This document shows positions 48,905 through 61,199 of a stretch of DNA of 64,000 bases, one piece after another (the first letter of the stretch is position 1; each line of letters starts with the position of its first letter). The notes beneath the pieces are model-generated. The model had not been told where the DNA came from. It saw only the letters and a list, made by a program, of their open reading frames with translations, and made no database searches. Both the position numbers and the translations under genes were made by a program. The stretch spans positions 19,941,237-20,005,236 of the forward strand of contig OX388307.1 of NCBI GenBank assembly GCA_947579605.1, written 5' to 3'. The stretch is from Athripsodes cinereus (taxonomy: Eukaryota; Arthropoda; Insecta; Trichoptera; Leptoceridae).

Positions 48905-51900
48905 GTAAGTAAAATCATTTTGAGGTTATGTTTTTGCGTCTCGTATGTGACATTACTATTTGGAAATAGGGTAACCATCATTTAAATATTAATTTGTTTA
49001 TGTCGGGCAGACTAATTTTATCGTCTACCGCATGATAAATAAGGGGAAAATCGACAAAATAAGATTTTTGGAATTGTCGAAATAAGGAAAAGTTGTCTAA
49101 ATAAAATAATTATTTTTCAATTTGTCAATGCTAAAGTGATAAATATACGTGAAAACGGTGAAAAAAGATATTAAAACGAAGTCATCATCTTAGTAAATAT
49201 TGTATTGCAGATAAAAATTGTTGTCAATGAAATCAATATTAATGTAATTTATTTATTCAATAAATTTTGCTATATTTGTATTCTATTCTATCTTTAAAGG
49301 CCATCTACTCGTCTACGAGTGATCAGGTGCTATATTGTAGTAACCTAAAATATACTCAACCGTAATATTATGTATCAGTGAGGTGTATTTTAATTACAGT
49401 GAAAATAAAACTAATTATTGAAACCATTCAAATATGTTCCTATTTATAAATGAATTATTGAAACGTCTCTGAATCGAATTTAAGGAACTGGAGACTCTAG
49501 GTATATTATTATGTAGGTTCTTACTGTTGCTGAATTAGGCAGGTAGGGGTGTGATCATCACAAGACATTATTGAGTTCTTTCATGTTGTAATCAGTGATA
49601 TTTAAAAAAAATACATTGTAAGGTTTTCTTATGTCAATGATTTTTTTTGTAAATTTTAATAGGTATGTAGGATATTCTGAAAGCGGGTAAAATGAAGTAG
49701 AAAACGTATTTTATTAATCTGTTTATTTATTCGAATTTACATCGCTTGACTAGATTTCTGACAAATTAATGACTAGATTATTAAAATAACCAGTTTTATG
49801 GAAAATATACATTGGTAGGTAATCTGCTGACTTGTGTCGACTAAACTTTATAGTTGTATGAATATCATGGATTCTAGATGGTTTTGTTTATTGTATTAGG
49901 TATGATAATAATATGTAGGTACATCTTGAGTACAAACTCAATAAACGTGTCGATGAACTTTGAACATTTTTTTTTATTTTGTAAGTGCACATTTTTATCT
50001 GCTATACGTATATTTATAGTACCTATTAGTATGTATTTCAGTAACACCACGACAATACTAAACATTTCAACATAATATAGGATATAGTCTATGTGCTGTT
50101 ATCAAATTGATTGATGAAAATATATTATGAACTTGGAATGTGTTGTATTCACCCTCGAAAAAATTACATGATCTTTGCTACCAACCTTCACAGCAAGCAA
50201 TTGTACTCGTTTTGTGAAAACGGATTAGGTTGGTAGCGGGATTCGAATCCAGAATCTTTTCATGAAATGTTAAACACGATTCTGTATATTTACTAATAAT
50301 AAGAAACTTAGCAACGCATGTTTAATTTTTGTTATTAAATTATAGTTGTTTTTTTTCTAGTCATTTTAGCATAATAATAATAATAATACCTATGGGATAT
50401 AGAGTTGCCATAAATGGTTGATTGAATGTGTTTACGTGAATTTGAACATAAAGTACTGTTGAACTCCTTTTAATTTCATTCATTTTACATAATGAGATTA
50501 TAGAACCCGAGTGCCTACCAAATTTTCAATCTTTGTGCATTATTTTAGATTATGTAAAAAAAAAAAAAATCATTACCTTAAGATGTATTTGCACGTGCCG
50601 ATTGCCAATGTTATCTAATAAATGTATAGTACTTGTGAGAAAATACGAAGAAATGAATGCGTAACAAATTTAGATTAAAACTCTTACCATATATAGGTAG
50701 TGCAGAAAATACTCGATCACAAACCAATGAACTCCGCGATATAAATACGTTATCTATCAAAGTTTTGTGTACACAAGGTATACTATCTATAATGATTAAC
50801 AGATAAAATAATATTGCCTATGAAAATAGAGTATTTGATATTATTTTATTTTACGAATAATTTTTCACATACTTAAAATACATCTGTCACTGTATATCAC
50901 CCTATTGTAAAATTTTCACTTTAGAAATGGGACGGCAATTTATTGCAATTTGGCATACGTAGTAGCTTTATTATTAATCCAAAATATACTAAATATATGA
51001 AACGTCCTCTATTTGACATAAAAATAAAGTACCTTTTAAGGTTGGGCAAGTCTTATCTACAGTCTGTAAAAGTGATTAAATCAAAATTGTTATTTAGTAT
51101 TTCATCACCATTTTTTTAATATTTGAAATACAGCGAAATATGTACCTATACGAAATAAACACGTAAAGCATTTCCATGAAGTCTATTTCCATACAACCAA
51201 AGTTACGTAGATTATGTTGAATGCAAGTATATAATATATGTAGCTGGCAAAAGTTTTTTTTTTATTATCTTATATTATGAGATTACCTCCTTTTTACCAA
51301 TTAAAAACTAAATGGAATGTCAATAGATAGGTATAAAAATATTTACATTTATAAACTTACGTTTTAAATAATTACTCGCTAATTTGGTCGTTTACATAAA
51401 GTGCAAATATTAATTATTTAATGTTTTACCTACTTATAAATCTAACTTTGGCTGAAAACTCATTGTATAAAAGTTAACAAAATCTAAATAAAGGCAGGTT
51501 CATAGTACCAACATTTGTTGATATATTTAATTTTTAGAATTAATGACAATAATAATAATAATATTAATCATTAGTCTATTAATCATCTCGTATCATTGCG
51601 ATATTTTATGAATGAATGTTATACTGCGTGAAATAACTCAAGTCAGTCAGGTCACGACAGAAGAGTCGGCAACTTGACAAAAGTGTTAATTATTTCATTC
51701 GTAAAGTATTCAGTATATATTATGTATGTATTGTATGTATATAGGTATAGGTTAGGTAATGATAATAATATTGTACGTAGTCTTATTAAGCCACTTTGCC
51801 GATGTCCTTGAGCGAACTGAATCATTATTCTGCTCTAACATAAACGTTCAATAAATTGTTCAAATAATTCCCAACACGAGGCAAGTTTTGTTGTTTCATT

Positions 51901-51990
51901 TCACAAATACATACGATAGTGCTTTATTATCACTATGGCGATTTGTTAATATTGTACTTTTTTGTCAGTGCTCCATCCGCTTTGATGATG
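48905..51990 (+). other. ADSL intron 1, left part, gene-free
   Basis: Contains an R2 fragment at 49275-49335 (minus strand) and a tRNA-like B-box fragment at 50240-50260 (minus strand, GGATTCGAATCCCGC); otherwise AT-rich sequence with a (TAA)n tract near 51550. No ADSL exon 2 is visible. Confidence 0.5.
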
Positions 51991-51995
51991 TTGTA

Positions 51996-53004
51996 TCAAG
52001 GAAGTTTGTCTAGGGAATTTAAGCTCCACGCTAGGTCTATGACGTAGATTAAAGCTGCGATGAAACTGAAGACAGTCTGCGAAAGCTTAGCTAGGGATTC
52101 CCAGTATTTATTTGCCTTTGGTATATTGAGCCATACTCCAAGAAGTACTCCACCAGAGACGCTGATCAGAAGCACGGCCAGGGTGTTGATGATTATTAAC
52201 TGAAAAAATAAAATGACTATGAATCACATACACTGTATTTTATTATTATCTAGATATATTACATACTATAAGTTAGAGTTAGTATCCGCGGCTATGACAT
52301 AATTTGTATTCTGTATTATATTTAGGAATTAGTAAGTAATTGCCTACTGTTTATTTTTACGTGAGTTATTTACTCGTTCAATAAGAGTTCTGTCTCGTAA
52401 TAACAAATGTAGGTGTCTTGTTAAATAAGACTTCTGTATGGAAAATAAATAGGTATTGTTATCAAATAGGTAGGTACTTTGTAATGTACATCAGTGGCGT
52501 GCCGTCGATACAAGCAAAAAACACCGCATGCCACTACAATTGCACGGCGAAATAAACACCGACACAGTGAATACAATAGCATGCATAACCACAAATTTCT
52601 TGGACCTACTTCTACACAAAAAATATCGTAAATTATCTCAATTATATACGAAATTGAAAATTCGGTGACGGGGAGAGGAGGGGAGGTTGAAATCTGAGAA
52701 GATATGCATTTTTTAAAAATTTCTGTCTTGTTAAGTTGAAATAATATTTTTAGTCATTATGAAAGCATGATAAATTGCAATTGGTAAGTTTTTTTGGAGG
52801 AAATTAATGAAAAACAATTGAAATACTTACAAATATATTAGAGACACGGACTTTACAGAAGAGGCAGATCATTATACTGAATGCTAATGTGAAGAATACC
52901 ACAAATACAACCATTGGTACAATCACAGTCACGATGAATGTTGTATTGTCCGTTGGGAAATGATTATCACCAGAAAATAGACTACCGCATACTCCTAGAA
53001 TTAT
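51996..53004 (-). CDS. Multi-pass membrane protein, last two exons (MARVEL-like?)
   Basis: On the minus strand, exon 53004-52831 (TTTCAG acceptor, TTT/GTAAGT donor, 58 codons) joins in phase 0 to exon 52199-51996, ending TGA at 51998-51996. The 125 visible residues contain the end of one hydrophobic segment (IILGVCGSLFSG), a short polar loop with DNTT, a strong segment (IVTVIVPMVVFVVFFTLAFS), a third (IINTLAVLLISVSGGVLLGV) and a fourth (QTVFSFIAALIYVIDLAW). A four-helix layout with short loops fits MARVEL-type tetraspan proteins of membrane trafficking, but no motif proves it. The upstream exon(s) with the start codon were not found. It runs opposite to ADSL and, if ADSL continues beyond the window, sits within its first intron. 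Confidence 0.75.
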
Positions 53005-53031
53005 CTGAAACAAAATAAATAAACTTAAATA

Positions 53032-53204
53032 TTAAATAATATATTTACTATCTCCTCAAGCCATGTCGCATACATTAAATAATATATTTACTATCTCCTC
53101 AAGCCATGTCGCATACATTAAAATAATATATTTACTATCTCCTCAAGCCATGTCGCATACATTAGATAATATATTTACTATCTCCTCAAGCCATGTCGCA
53201 TACA
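53032..53204. repeat. 43-bp tandem repeat, four copies
   Basis: Units at 53032-53074, 53075-53117, 53118-53161 (one extra A) and 53162-53204 contain TATTTACTATCTCCTCAAGC then CATGTCGCATACA. They differ by only one or two bases. The array starts 28 bp beyond the acceptor-side boundary of the membrane-protein exon, so it lies in the preceding intron. It has no spacers and is not CRISPR. Confidence 0.95.
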
Positions 53205-53365
53205 GTGAAGCAGGTAGAAAGGATCAAACTTAAAATATTTATAAATGATTTTCAGACATAATGTAGATGTTAGCAGAGCTATTATTATTAATAATATCTT
53301 AAAAATATCACCCTGCACTAAGACCATAATAGCTTTTGGCTAAGTAGGAAAAGTTGACGGGCTTA

Positions 53366-54498
53366 AGGCTAAGTTCACATGTAACGCGCGTTACATGTGA
53401 ACGAGTGTTCACAATTCACATGACGAGCGCTAACGCGCGTTGCGAGAGTACCATCACAACTTGTCAGTCTGGTTTATCAATTAGTAGGTCGATGTCAATA
53501 TCTTCAGATTCAGTCATTTCACTGCAAAAACAATTTATAATAATAATAATTTTATATTAATAATACTTAATATTTTATGGTTTTTGTTATTTAATGTTAT
53601 ATTTAAATTATATTGTTAATCTTATATTGTGTTCAAAATGTAGAATATAATATTGTTTTACAAAAAATATAATTATAAATGCGAAATATAAAGCAACACA
53701 CATGTTGGGAAATTTATAATTACGAAAATTAACAAAAATGCAAAAATAATATGCCGAATCGTGATGAAATCGCGCGCTCATGTGAACAGCTAACAGACTT
53801 TACATTAGTATCAAGACGCGCGTTAGCGCGCGTCTTGAGAATATTTCTCTAAGCGCTGCGTTAACGCGCGTTCATGTGAACGGTTGTATGGTAAATCTAA
53901 TGTGGTGTTCTCACTTTGGCGAATATCGCCAGGCACCAAAATATCGCCAGCCATTTGAACCGTGTGAACAAAATGACAGCTAGTCAGAAACGATAAAAAC
54001 CAGTAGAAACGATATCGTCTCGAGTTAACCACCTTCCAACATTTTCGGCCGATTGAACGATACGCGCATGCGCAGATATGCGCGGCGTTCGTGTCTATGG
54101 TAAAAACTTTATAACCTATAAATTTTATAATGTTTCCCGCTTCGTGCCAGCTGTTATCTTTGTCGTTGGTTTGTGGCGTTTGTTTCCTTAATTAAAAGGC
54201 GCCTTATAACCTCTACTATAACATTTTCGACTAAAAATAAACACTTCGCGATCTCCATCTCGACGCCATTTTGAAAACAGTGTCAAAATCAAGGCGCATC
54301 TGACAGATCGTTTCTATATCGGTGGACTGTGTGAACAGGTGTAACGATCAATGGATGTCCGGCGAATTTTGTTTTTTCGCCTGGCGATATATTTTGAAAT
54401 TCGCCTGGCGATATTCGCCAAATGTGAACACCCCATAAGGATCTCTAGACGCGCGATTCAAAAACGCGCGTTAAAATTTTGCCATGTGAACATAGCCT
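53366..54498. mobile_element. Harbinger-like MITE (outer) with TTA duplication
   Basis: TIRs AGGCTAAGTTCACATG and, reverse-complemented, AGGCTATGTTCACATG are flanked by TTA at 53363-53365 and 54499-54501, the 3-bp target of PIF/Harbinger elements. Inside both ends are AACGCGCGTT palindromes (53384, 53432, 53861, 54464), likely protein-binding repeats. Another MITE is inserted at 53901-54435; without it the body is about 600 bp. It contains no complete transposase. Confidence 0.85.
53901..54435 (-). mobile_element. MITE family C, copy 2 (nested in the Harbinger-like MITE)
   Basis: The ends TGTGGTGTTCTCACTTTGGC and, reverse-complemented, TGGGGTGTTCACATTTGGCG are flanked by TAA at 53898-53900 and 54436-54438. 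It is the inverted counterpart of 22572-23064, with an extra copy of the CGCCTGGCGATAT motif near 54380-54415. The open frames at 53823 and 54351 are artefacts of this element. Confidence 0.9.
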
Positions 54499-54504
54499 TT
54501 ATGC

Positions 54505-55817
54505 TTCACACATTTATACATTTTGTTGTAATATGTACCGTGTACCTACATGGACGTAATTTTTTTTTCACGTAAGACGTATCCTTATTAAACTAATTGA
54601 CATCATTAGTCTGCCATTTTGATAAGATTTGTGTGTATAATGCCTACGTATCTACTCTTTGTCTAATATTAAGCGCAAAGTTAAGAGTCTGAAATTGATA
54701 ATTTTGATACAATGAATGTTTGTATGTAGGTACTTAATAATTAGATATGGGTTTTAGGCTCAAGACTATGAAAGTTGTAAATCTGTAACTAATCATCTGA
54801 ATGACAGGCATTTATTTGTCTTTCGTTTTACCCGCTCGTTGACGACATTGTATTTAATTATCCACACTTTTCGGTGGACTTTGTAAAAAAGTTACGTGAC
54901 AAATCTAACGTCATCAGATACACATTAATAATTATGGTTTTGCTTATCTTAATATGAAATTATAAATTCAAAGTGGTTGCTTGACATTTTACTTACGATA
55001 TGATTTGTAATGACGAGGTCTAAACTATTTACTTATGTACCTACGCTTCCTCGTATAAAAATGTGAATTTATTTTTAACGATTATTTCTTAATGTCTTGA
55101 CTTATAAATTTGTTTATATTCAGAGCATGATTTTTACGAAAGATATGTGATAATTGAGCCATTTTCTTCGATGGTCTATGGCTAATATAAGTTACTTTTC
55201 GATAGTGACTCCAATTTATGTATACAGACAACGATTCTGAACTTTTTATTGTAACTAGTTGAGAATGAGTTAAATCTGTTCCCGACACAGTTCGTGTACT
55301 TTGGTTGTGCATGTTTATTTTTTTAAATTTAATGTAACTATGAATTATCTATTTAAAATATATCTGTATTGCTTTTATCCTTTTCCTCAATGAAATATTA
55401 TTACTTGCACTATTATTTGGTTGGTATACATATAAATATTTATATGTCAAGTATATTATTATGTTGTTTGAAGTTGTTCAAAGGTGAGCGAAGGATGAAG
55501 ACATGTTTATTTATAAATATTAACCTATTCATGAATTACATGTACATGAATGTATTGTAATAATATGCAAACCAATGAGAGATAAACACCAGTATCTAGG
55601 AGAGGTACTCACTTATATATATGTAAACTTATTTGCTAATTATAATGCGTATTAGGCGTATTTACGAGACAAAGTCTTATATTGTATAATACTGTTAGTA
55701 CCTACATTTTGTTGAGGATACGAAACCTTGCATATTGCATTAGTTTTGAGCTGTTGAGTCTATTTATAGTAATTTATTTTGTATTGTTTACGTACACCTA
55801 CAGTTTATCTACATATT
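54505..55817. other. Gene-free AT-rich stretch
   Basis: No exon or bounded repeat could be supported. Frames at 55082 (minus) and 55369 (plus) have no domain signature. Confidence 0.45.
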
Positions 55818-56186
55818 ATATCGTCCCTCTTCTGACTAACTGTCGTATCTGTCATTTATGGCGAAATCGAGTTATGATCACCAATGTCTATTTATATGTG
55901 CACTGCATGTTCTCACTGAAGATCACACCTGTAACTCTTACCGTTATCCTGGAACAGCTTTCTGATTTGTTGTCGTATTTACGAAGTATTCTAAATAAAA
56001 TGTGTTATCGTATCTACAAATTCCTCAAACTTTCATCACAAAAATGATTCTGAGATATATAAGAAAAAAAATAAAATAATATAAAACTAGGCGAAACGAA
56101 AATATGTGCGGCGAAACACTAAAAACGCTCTCCCGAACAATTAACATTTTAGCAGATACGACTGTTAGTCAGAAGAGGGACGATAT
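55818..56186. mobile_element. MITE with ~36-bp TIRs
   Basis: The left end ATATCGTCCCTCTTCTGACT and the reverse-complemented right end ATATCGTCCCTCTTCTGACT continue through AACWGTCGTATCTG. The target duplication is ambiguous because the flanks are AT-rich. The interior has no transposase; the 121-codon plus-strand frame across its left half is not a gene. Confidence 0.75.
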
Positions 56187-58008
56187 TTGGTACAACTAAG
56201 AGTTTAACTCAAAATCTTTAAATTGGACTCTTCATTAAATTATCGAAGATATTTCATTAAGAAATGCTTATTTTGGTTCAAACCTTTCATGTAAATTTTG
56301 TCAAATTTTGAATTTTAAATAGTTATGATAATTTAACACCAAGTTAATGTTATTTTATTAATAATTAAACCCAGTTTTTATGATGTGTTAATGAACTCAT
56401 TATAAATGTATAAGAAATAACATTGATGTGTTGATATTATGTCTACTTCGTGTCGTTTAAGGTTTTAGTTTATATAATAGGTTCTAATTTGTACATAATT
56501 TATTTTGCATTAATTAAATTTTGAATTACGTTTTATCTTTTTGACACCGCAACATGCAGATCAATGTTTTTGATAGACATAGATAATTTCATATTCCTAG
56601 AGAAAAATAAAAAAACTCGCCCGTTGTACCTACAAATAATTATCTGTTCGAATATTTTGTTTCTTATGTTTTGTTGAATTGCATACTTTTTTGTGCAATA
56701 AAGTTTTTTTTTAGCGCGGTGGCAGAGTAGCCATCCACAGTTAATAATAACAAAAAAATGAACAGTCTAATTCCGGGGAAAATTAACCTATCAAATATTT
56801 TTTATTTCTCCTGCTAGTTCTGCATACTTTCGTACTTTTTCTGCGACAGTTTTTTGTATATTGTGAGTATTTGGGACAACGATGTTTCTTAGATTTATTT
56901 AGTCTCGTAATTTTATTTTGTTTATCATGTAATGTATTATAATTGTTATATCATAATAGATCCTGCAATTTTGATTTTCAAACACCGATTTCGGGTTGTA
57001 TTTTTAATTTGGTATTATATTTTGTGAGTTGTTAGATTATTTTCAATTGCTAATTTATGATTTAATAAATTTTATATATTTATTTAATTTAATAAAATAT
57101 ACTCCTTATGTGTATAAATTATATTTATTTTTTTTAATCTTTGACATTTTATGTATATATCTTTTTGATATGTTTTGAATTTCAAGATTTTTAAAGTATC
57201 TAGTGTTTTTTGTTAAAGTTCTAACCATTATAATTGCAGCTATTTATTGAGCCTTGTTTAGTGTGAATATTATGTATTATTTTAATTCACTTTTCTGTAT
57301 GCTTGCATCTGATTGTTGTTCATACTATTTATGTTTTACATATAAAAAGACTTTTGCCGTGAATAGACGATAAATAAATATAAAATCATTATTATCATGT
57401 CGATGAAGTTATAACATTGGATTTTGTCTAAGTATTTCAGATTATTGGACGATAATGTATTATCTTTCAACAATATTATTTCAACATATTGAATTAGGAA
57501 AATAAACATAATAAACTATTAACTTATGCGCGGATCAATGGTTGTATTGTTGGCCATTTCCTAACTACTGATAACCTTCTCTATGAACTTTGCTTGTCCG
57601 TTACATTGATAAATAAGTTTACAGAATGCCGTAGATGTATCCAATCAACTACACTGAATTTTGTCCTAAATTATATAAACAATTTTTGTTTATTACTAGT
57701 AGCTGCCTTGTCTAGTGAGAGATAATATTAATGTAAGCTTTGTATTACTGCTATGAATTTTACATTACAAGACAAATGTTGATTTATTCAATTTACCGGA
57801 TGTTTACGTAGAAAACAGATAGTTCATTTCGAAAATGTAGAGGCCTTTAGTTTCTGTTGGGCACTATTGTGCACATCCTATCTTATATTGTCGCGACGTA
57901 TCCTATGCAAGCGGGATTTCCAGCAAACTAACTACATGTAATAAACATGCAATTTGTACACTGTGCACATTTTGTTGTATAATCTTTGTAGTGTCTATTA
58001 GTGCTTTG
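56187..58008. other. Gene-free AT-rich stretch
   Basis: An R3-type tail lies at 56615-56715 (AACTCGCCCGTTGTACCTAC, then GTGCAATAAAGTTTTTTTTT). Nothing else could be supported. Confidence 0.45.
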
Positions 58009-59450
58009 CAGAGATGTGACGTATTTGAAATAAAAGTATTTAAAATACAAATACAGAATACAAAATACGTATTTGTATTTTGTATTTCAAATACCTTTTT
58101 GTAAAAAGTAGGTATTTTGTATTTTATTTGAATACAAAATACTTTTACAAAATACCTTTTTATTGTTTGAAACAAAATTCTGCCATTAATTGATATGCGC
58201 GTACGCAAGCTTTTTTTGCCAATTTGTTTAATTACAAATACAACGTTTCCATTAGAGTACTCCATGTTTGAGATATACACACATAATAATGATGATTGAA
58301 CCAATTATACATGACGCCGTTTAATGATCCATGGCCATTTCAAGGGCGCTGTGATTTCTCCAGAATGGTAGCATTTTCAATTTTGTCTGAAGGCAATCTA
58401 TTCCAGGCAGATGACGCTGCGACTTTGTTTCTTCTTTCTGCTAATTTAGAGGTATTTGCCCTTTTGAGTTCAACGAGTTTAAGAAGCTGAGCACAGCCTT
58501 CGCCACACATTTTCGTCAGCGGAACAGCTCAGTGGGTGGTGTGCTGCCTTGTGGACAGTGAGACACAGTTTAAACACCAGTATCTCTAGGACTCTCAGTT
58601 AGTGTAGACTTCTTAGTAGTGAAGTTATGTGGCAGCTCTTATTCTCTCTGTAATTGATCCGGAGGCAACATAAACCCTTAGCTGGAATCGGGGGTCAAAA
58701 ATGACCCCAACGACACAATTCTGAGTAATAACTTTGAAGACTTAGGCCCTGCAATCTTGGGCGCTTACGTAATCTCATAACGTCATGGGATGCAGCTGGT
58801 GACGAACTTGCGTCGCTCTAATATTTCTAGAAGTGGAGGTATGTACACATGTGGGGTCAAAAATTGGATTATCCATTCTGATTTATTTTGCAGCCCAAGT
58901 CAGGAATTCTCTTACCTGCTTGATGATACTCAATCCATTTATGACAATTTTCGGCTTATCTCTTCTAACAACCGTACATTTTGTCATGACTTAATTAAAA
59001 AAAAAACTATTTTGACAGTTCTTCTTAAGGCTCATCCTCATTGTCTGCAAGCAATGCTATATCGAATCATGTCAACCCTTTCTCCATTTATGTAAACTCT
59101 TGTCCAGTTTTTCATTCATCAATGGCATTCATCAATTGTCTGCAAGCAATGCTAGGTATATCGAATCATGTCAACCCTTTCTCCATTTATGTATACTTTT
59201 GTCCAGTTTTTAATTTCTTTTTCATTCATCAATGGTTTAAATATTAAATACTTTTGTCTTACACCTTGTTCGACTATTTGTAAAAAGTATTTTAAAAAGG
59301 TATTTTAAAAAAGTATTTTGAAAATACGTATTTTGTATTTAAATACCATTTTGAAAAAGTATTTAGTATTTTGTATTTGAAATACAAAAATTCAAAAGTA
59401 TTTGTATTTTGTATTTAAATACTTTTTTGAAAGTATTTTGCACATCTCTG
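58009..59450. mobile_element. 1.4-kb non-autonomous hAT element carrying LINE debris
   Basis: TIRs CAGAGATGTG and CACATCTCTG are perfect 10-bp inverted repeats flanked by identical GTGCTTTG octamers (58001-58008, 59451-59458). About 150 bp inside each end is packed with AAAATACAAAATAC/GTATTTTGTATTT units, typical hAT subterminal transposase-binding arrays. The middle has no transposase; it holds RTE fragments (58860-59250) and a possible second LINE 3' fragment (minus strand RRNKVAASSAWNRLPSD at about 58390-58450). Confidence 0.93.
58860..59250 (-). pseudogene. RTE LINE family E fragment inside the hAT element, with internal duplication
   Basis: In reverse complement it follows the RT segment around VKINGKKVDMIRYADDIALL of family E. 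The segment CAAGCAATGCTA..TATCGAATCATGTCAACC occurs twice (59046-59080 and 59139-59178), an internal tandem duplication of about 95 bp. Heavily mutated. Confidence 0.65.
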
Positions 59451-59458
59451 GTGCTTTG

Positions 59459-61199
59459 TTATCATTAAAAATAAATAAAATAAGATGAAAATATTCCTTA
59501 GAACGATTAAAATATTAGTAGGTATTTTTAGGTTCCTTTTAAAATATTTCACGTAGGTACTTATTTATGCTTAGTATTGTAAGCCCGTCAACATGTATTT
59601 TCAGTTGTTTATTTATTTTTCTTGTTTAGTTCCTATGTTTATCGACTTACTTTGATGTATTATGATTATACCATTATATTATATTACTTACAGTTAACAC
59701 TTTTGTTTGGTTATAATGTTATTTTTATATCGAGAATCGTTGATTAGCCGATGTCTGTTTTTGATAATGAAGTAGACATTTGACGTCTAAATTTGTCTGC
59801 AATAATCCATGATTACATAGCACTCGAAATAAGTAATATTTTTAGTATAATATTGCTTAATACCGTAATCAACTTGCTCAGTCGAAAGTATCAACATTGT
59901 ATTATATGTAGTCTGAGTGGGTGTTGTTCATCTCATATGTGACATAAGTGATTGTTCTTTTGTCCACTTTATTATGAAGAGAGATAGGTATGCAGTAGCA
60001 AATACACGTTGTAATTTTTACTGTTTGTAACTAGCTTTAACTCGGCTCAGCAAAATATAATGAAAATGACAATATTTTTACAGATCATGGAGCTGATGGA
60101 GCTGGAGCTGAACAACTAGACCAGTAATATTTAAGTTAATAAATTAGATTTTAGTTTATTTAGGAACATATTCAATAGATGAGAGTTCGAATACAGGGTA
60201 TTAGGTATACTATATTTTGCTAGTCTAATAAAATAAATTTCGGTCTAATAGAAGAGAAGAATATATTTATATAAACAAGCATTAAATTTTTACAAGTTGA
60301 CTCAAATATTAAATAAGAAGTTACGTTGATTTTATTTCACCTTAATTATTGATACCTTCAAAGAGAGAAGAATGAACATTCTATATTTTGAGATAAATTT
60401 AAATAGTTTATTTTTTGATTAGATGTCCTCTTAGAAATTCAAGGATAATGTCGCTGAGATATTTCTACTAAAATACATTCATATAAATATACATTTTTCA
60501 GCTGATGAATAAAAATGATGTCATTTTATCGCATTTATAAGAACTACTCGTATATAGAACCTTCTGTGATGCATCTAAGTGAAGTTATCGATTATTGCTT
60601 CATTAGGTTTGTTAACAGTCATAGCTTTTACTGACAATCACATTCGTTGGAAAATCATGTGATTGTTTATCAAAAATAGTAGCCATGAGCAAAGCAGACG
60701 CCGTCACCCATATTCTGAGTCATTACGAGCAGTCTAGATAGGTGTAGAGGAAATGTCGAAAGTTTTAAACCAAACAATTATAATACTAAATAATTTCTGT
60801 GTTGCGACAGTTTCCTATGCATAAAGTACGTATTTACGTAGCTTATCCATTAGTCATTCATTCAATAATAATATTACTTGAGCACAATATTATAGAAGAT
60901 ATGACTATGCCGAAACGAGTGTGGGCGATTGACTGTATAGTGTATGTGTAATGACAACAACTCGGTTAAGTAATGAATTTTCATTTACCTTTGACCGTTG
61001 CAATTTCAATACGAAGCTAAATACCTAATCCATAATCATCTATAGATTCAGTTCTATGCATGTATTTTCCAAAGAACGATACTTTCTTGTGGGAGTCCAT
61101 GTCGCTTGTATTTTGTATTTGCGATGTTTCCATATTAGAGCCATATCATTACATGTAATTTAATTTGAAAATGATCAAGACGATCAAAACTAACAGGTC
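59459..61199. other. Gene-free AT-rich stretch
   Basis: No supported exon. A splice-acceptor-like TTTTTACAG at 60083 precedes an 11-codon frame (IMELMELELNN) but has no further support. Confidence 0.45.

Noticed and set aside
53032..53204. CRISPR-like repeat array
   Set aside because: The units abut with no spacers and lie in a eukaryotic intron; it is a plain tandem repeat.
55682..56047. 121-codon plus-strand frame with hydrophobic stretches
   Set aside because: It overlaps the left half of a MITE and is AT-driven; there is no splice or domain support.
57903..58304. 133-codon minus-strand frame
   Set aside because: Its bulk is the hAT subterminal AAAATACAAAATAC array read as protein.
60084..60119. 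Possible terminal exon IMELMELELNN after TTTTTACAG
   Set aside because: It is too short, with no upstream partner exon and no homology I recognise.
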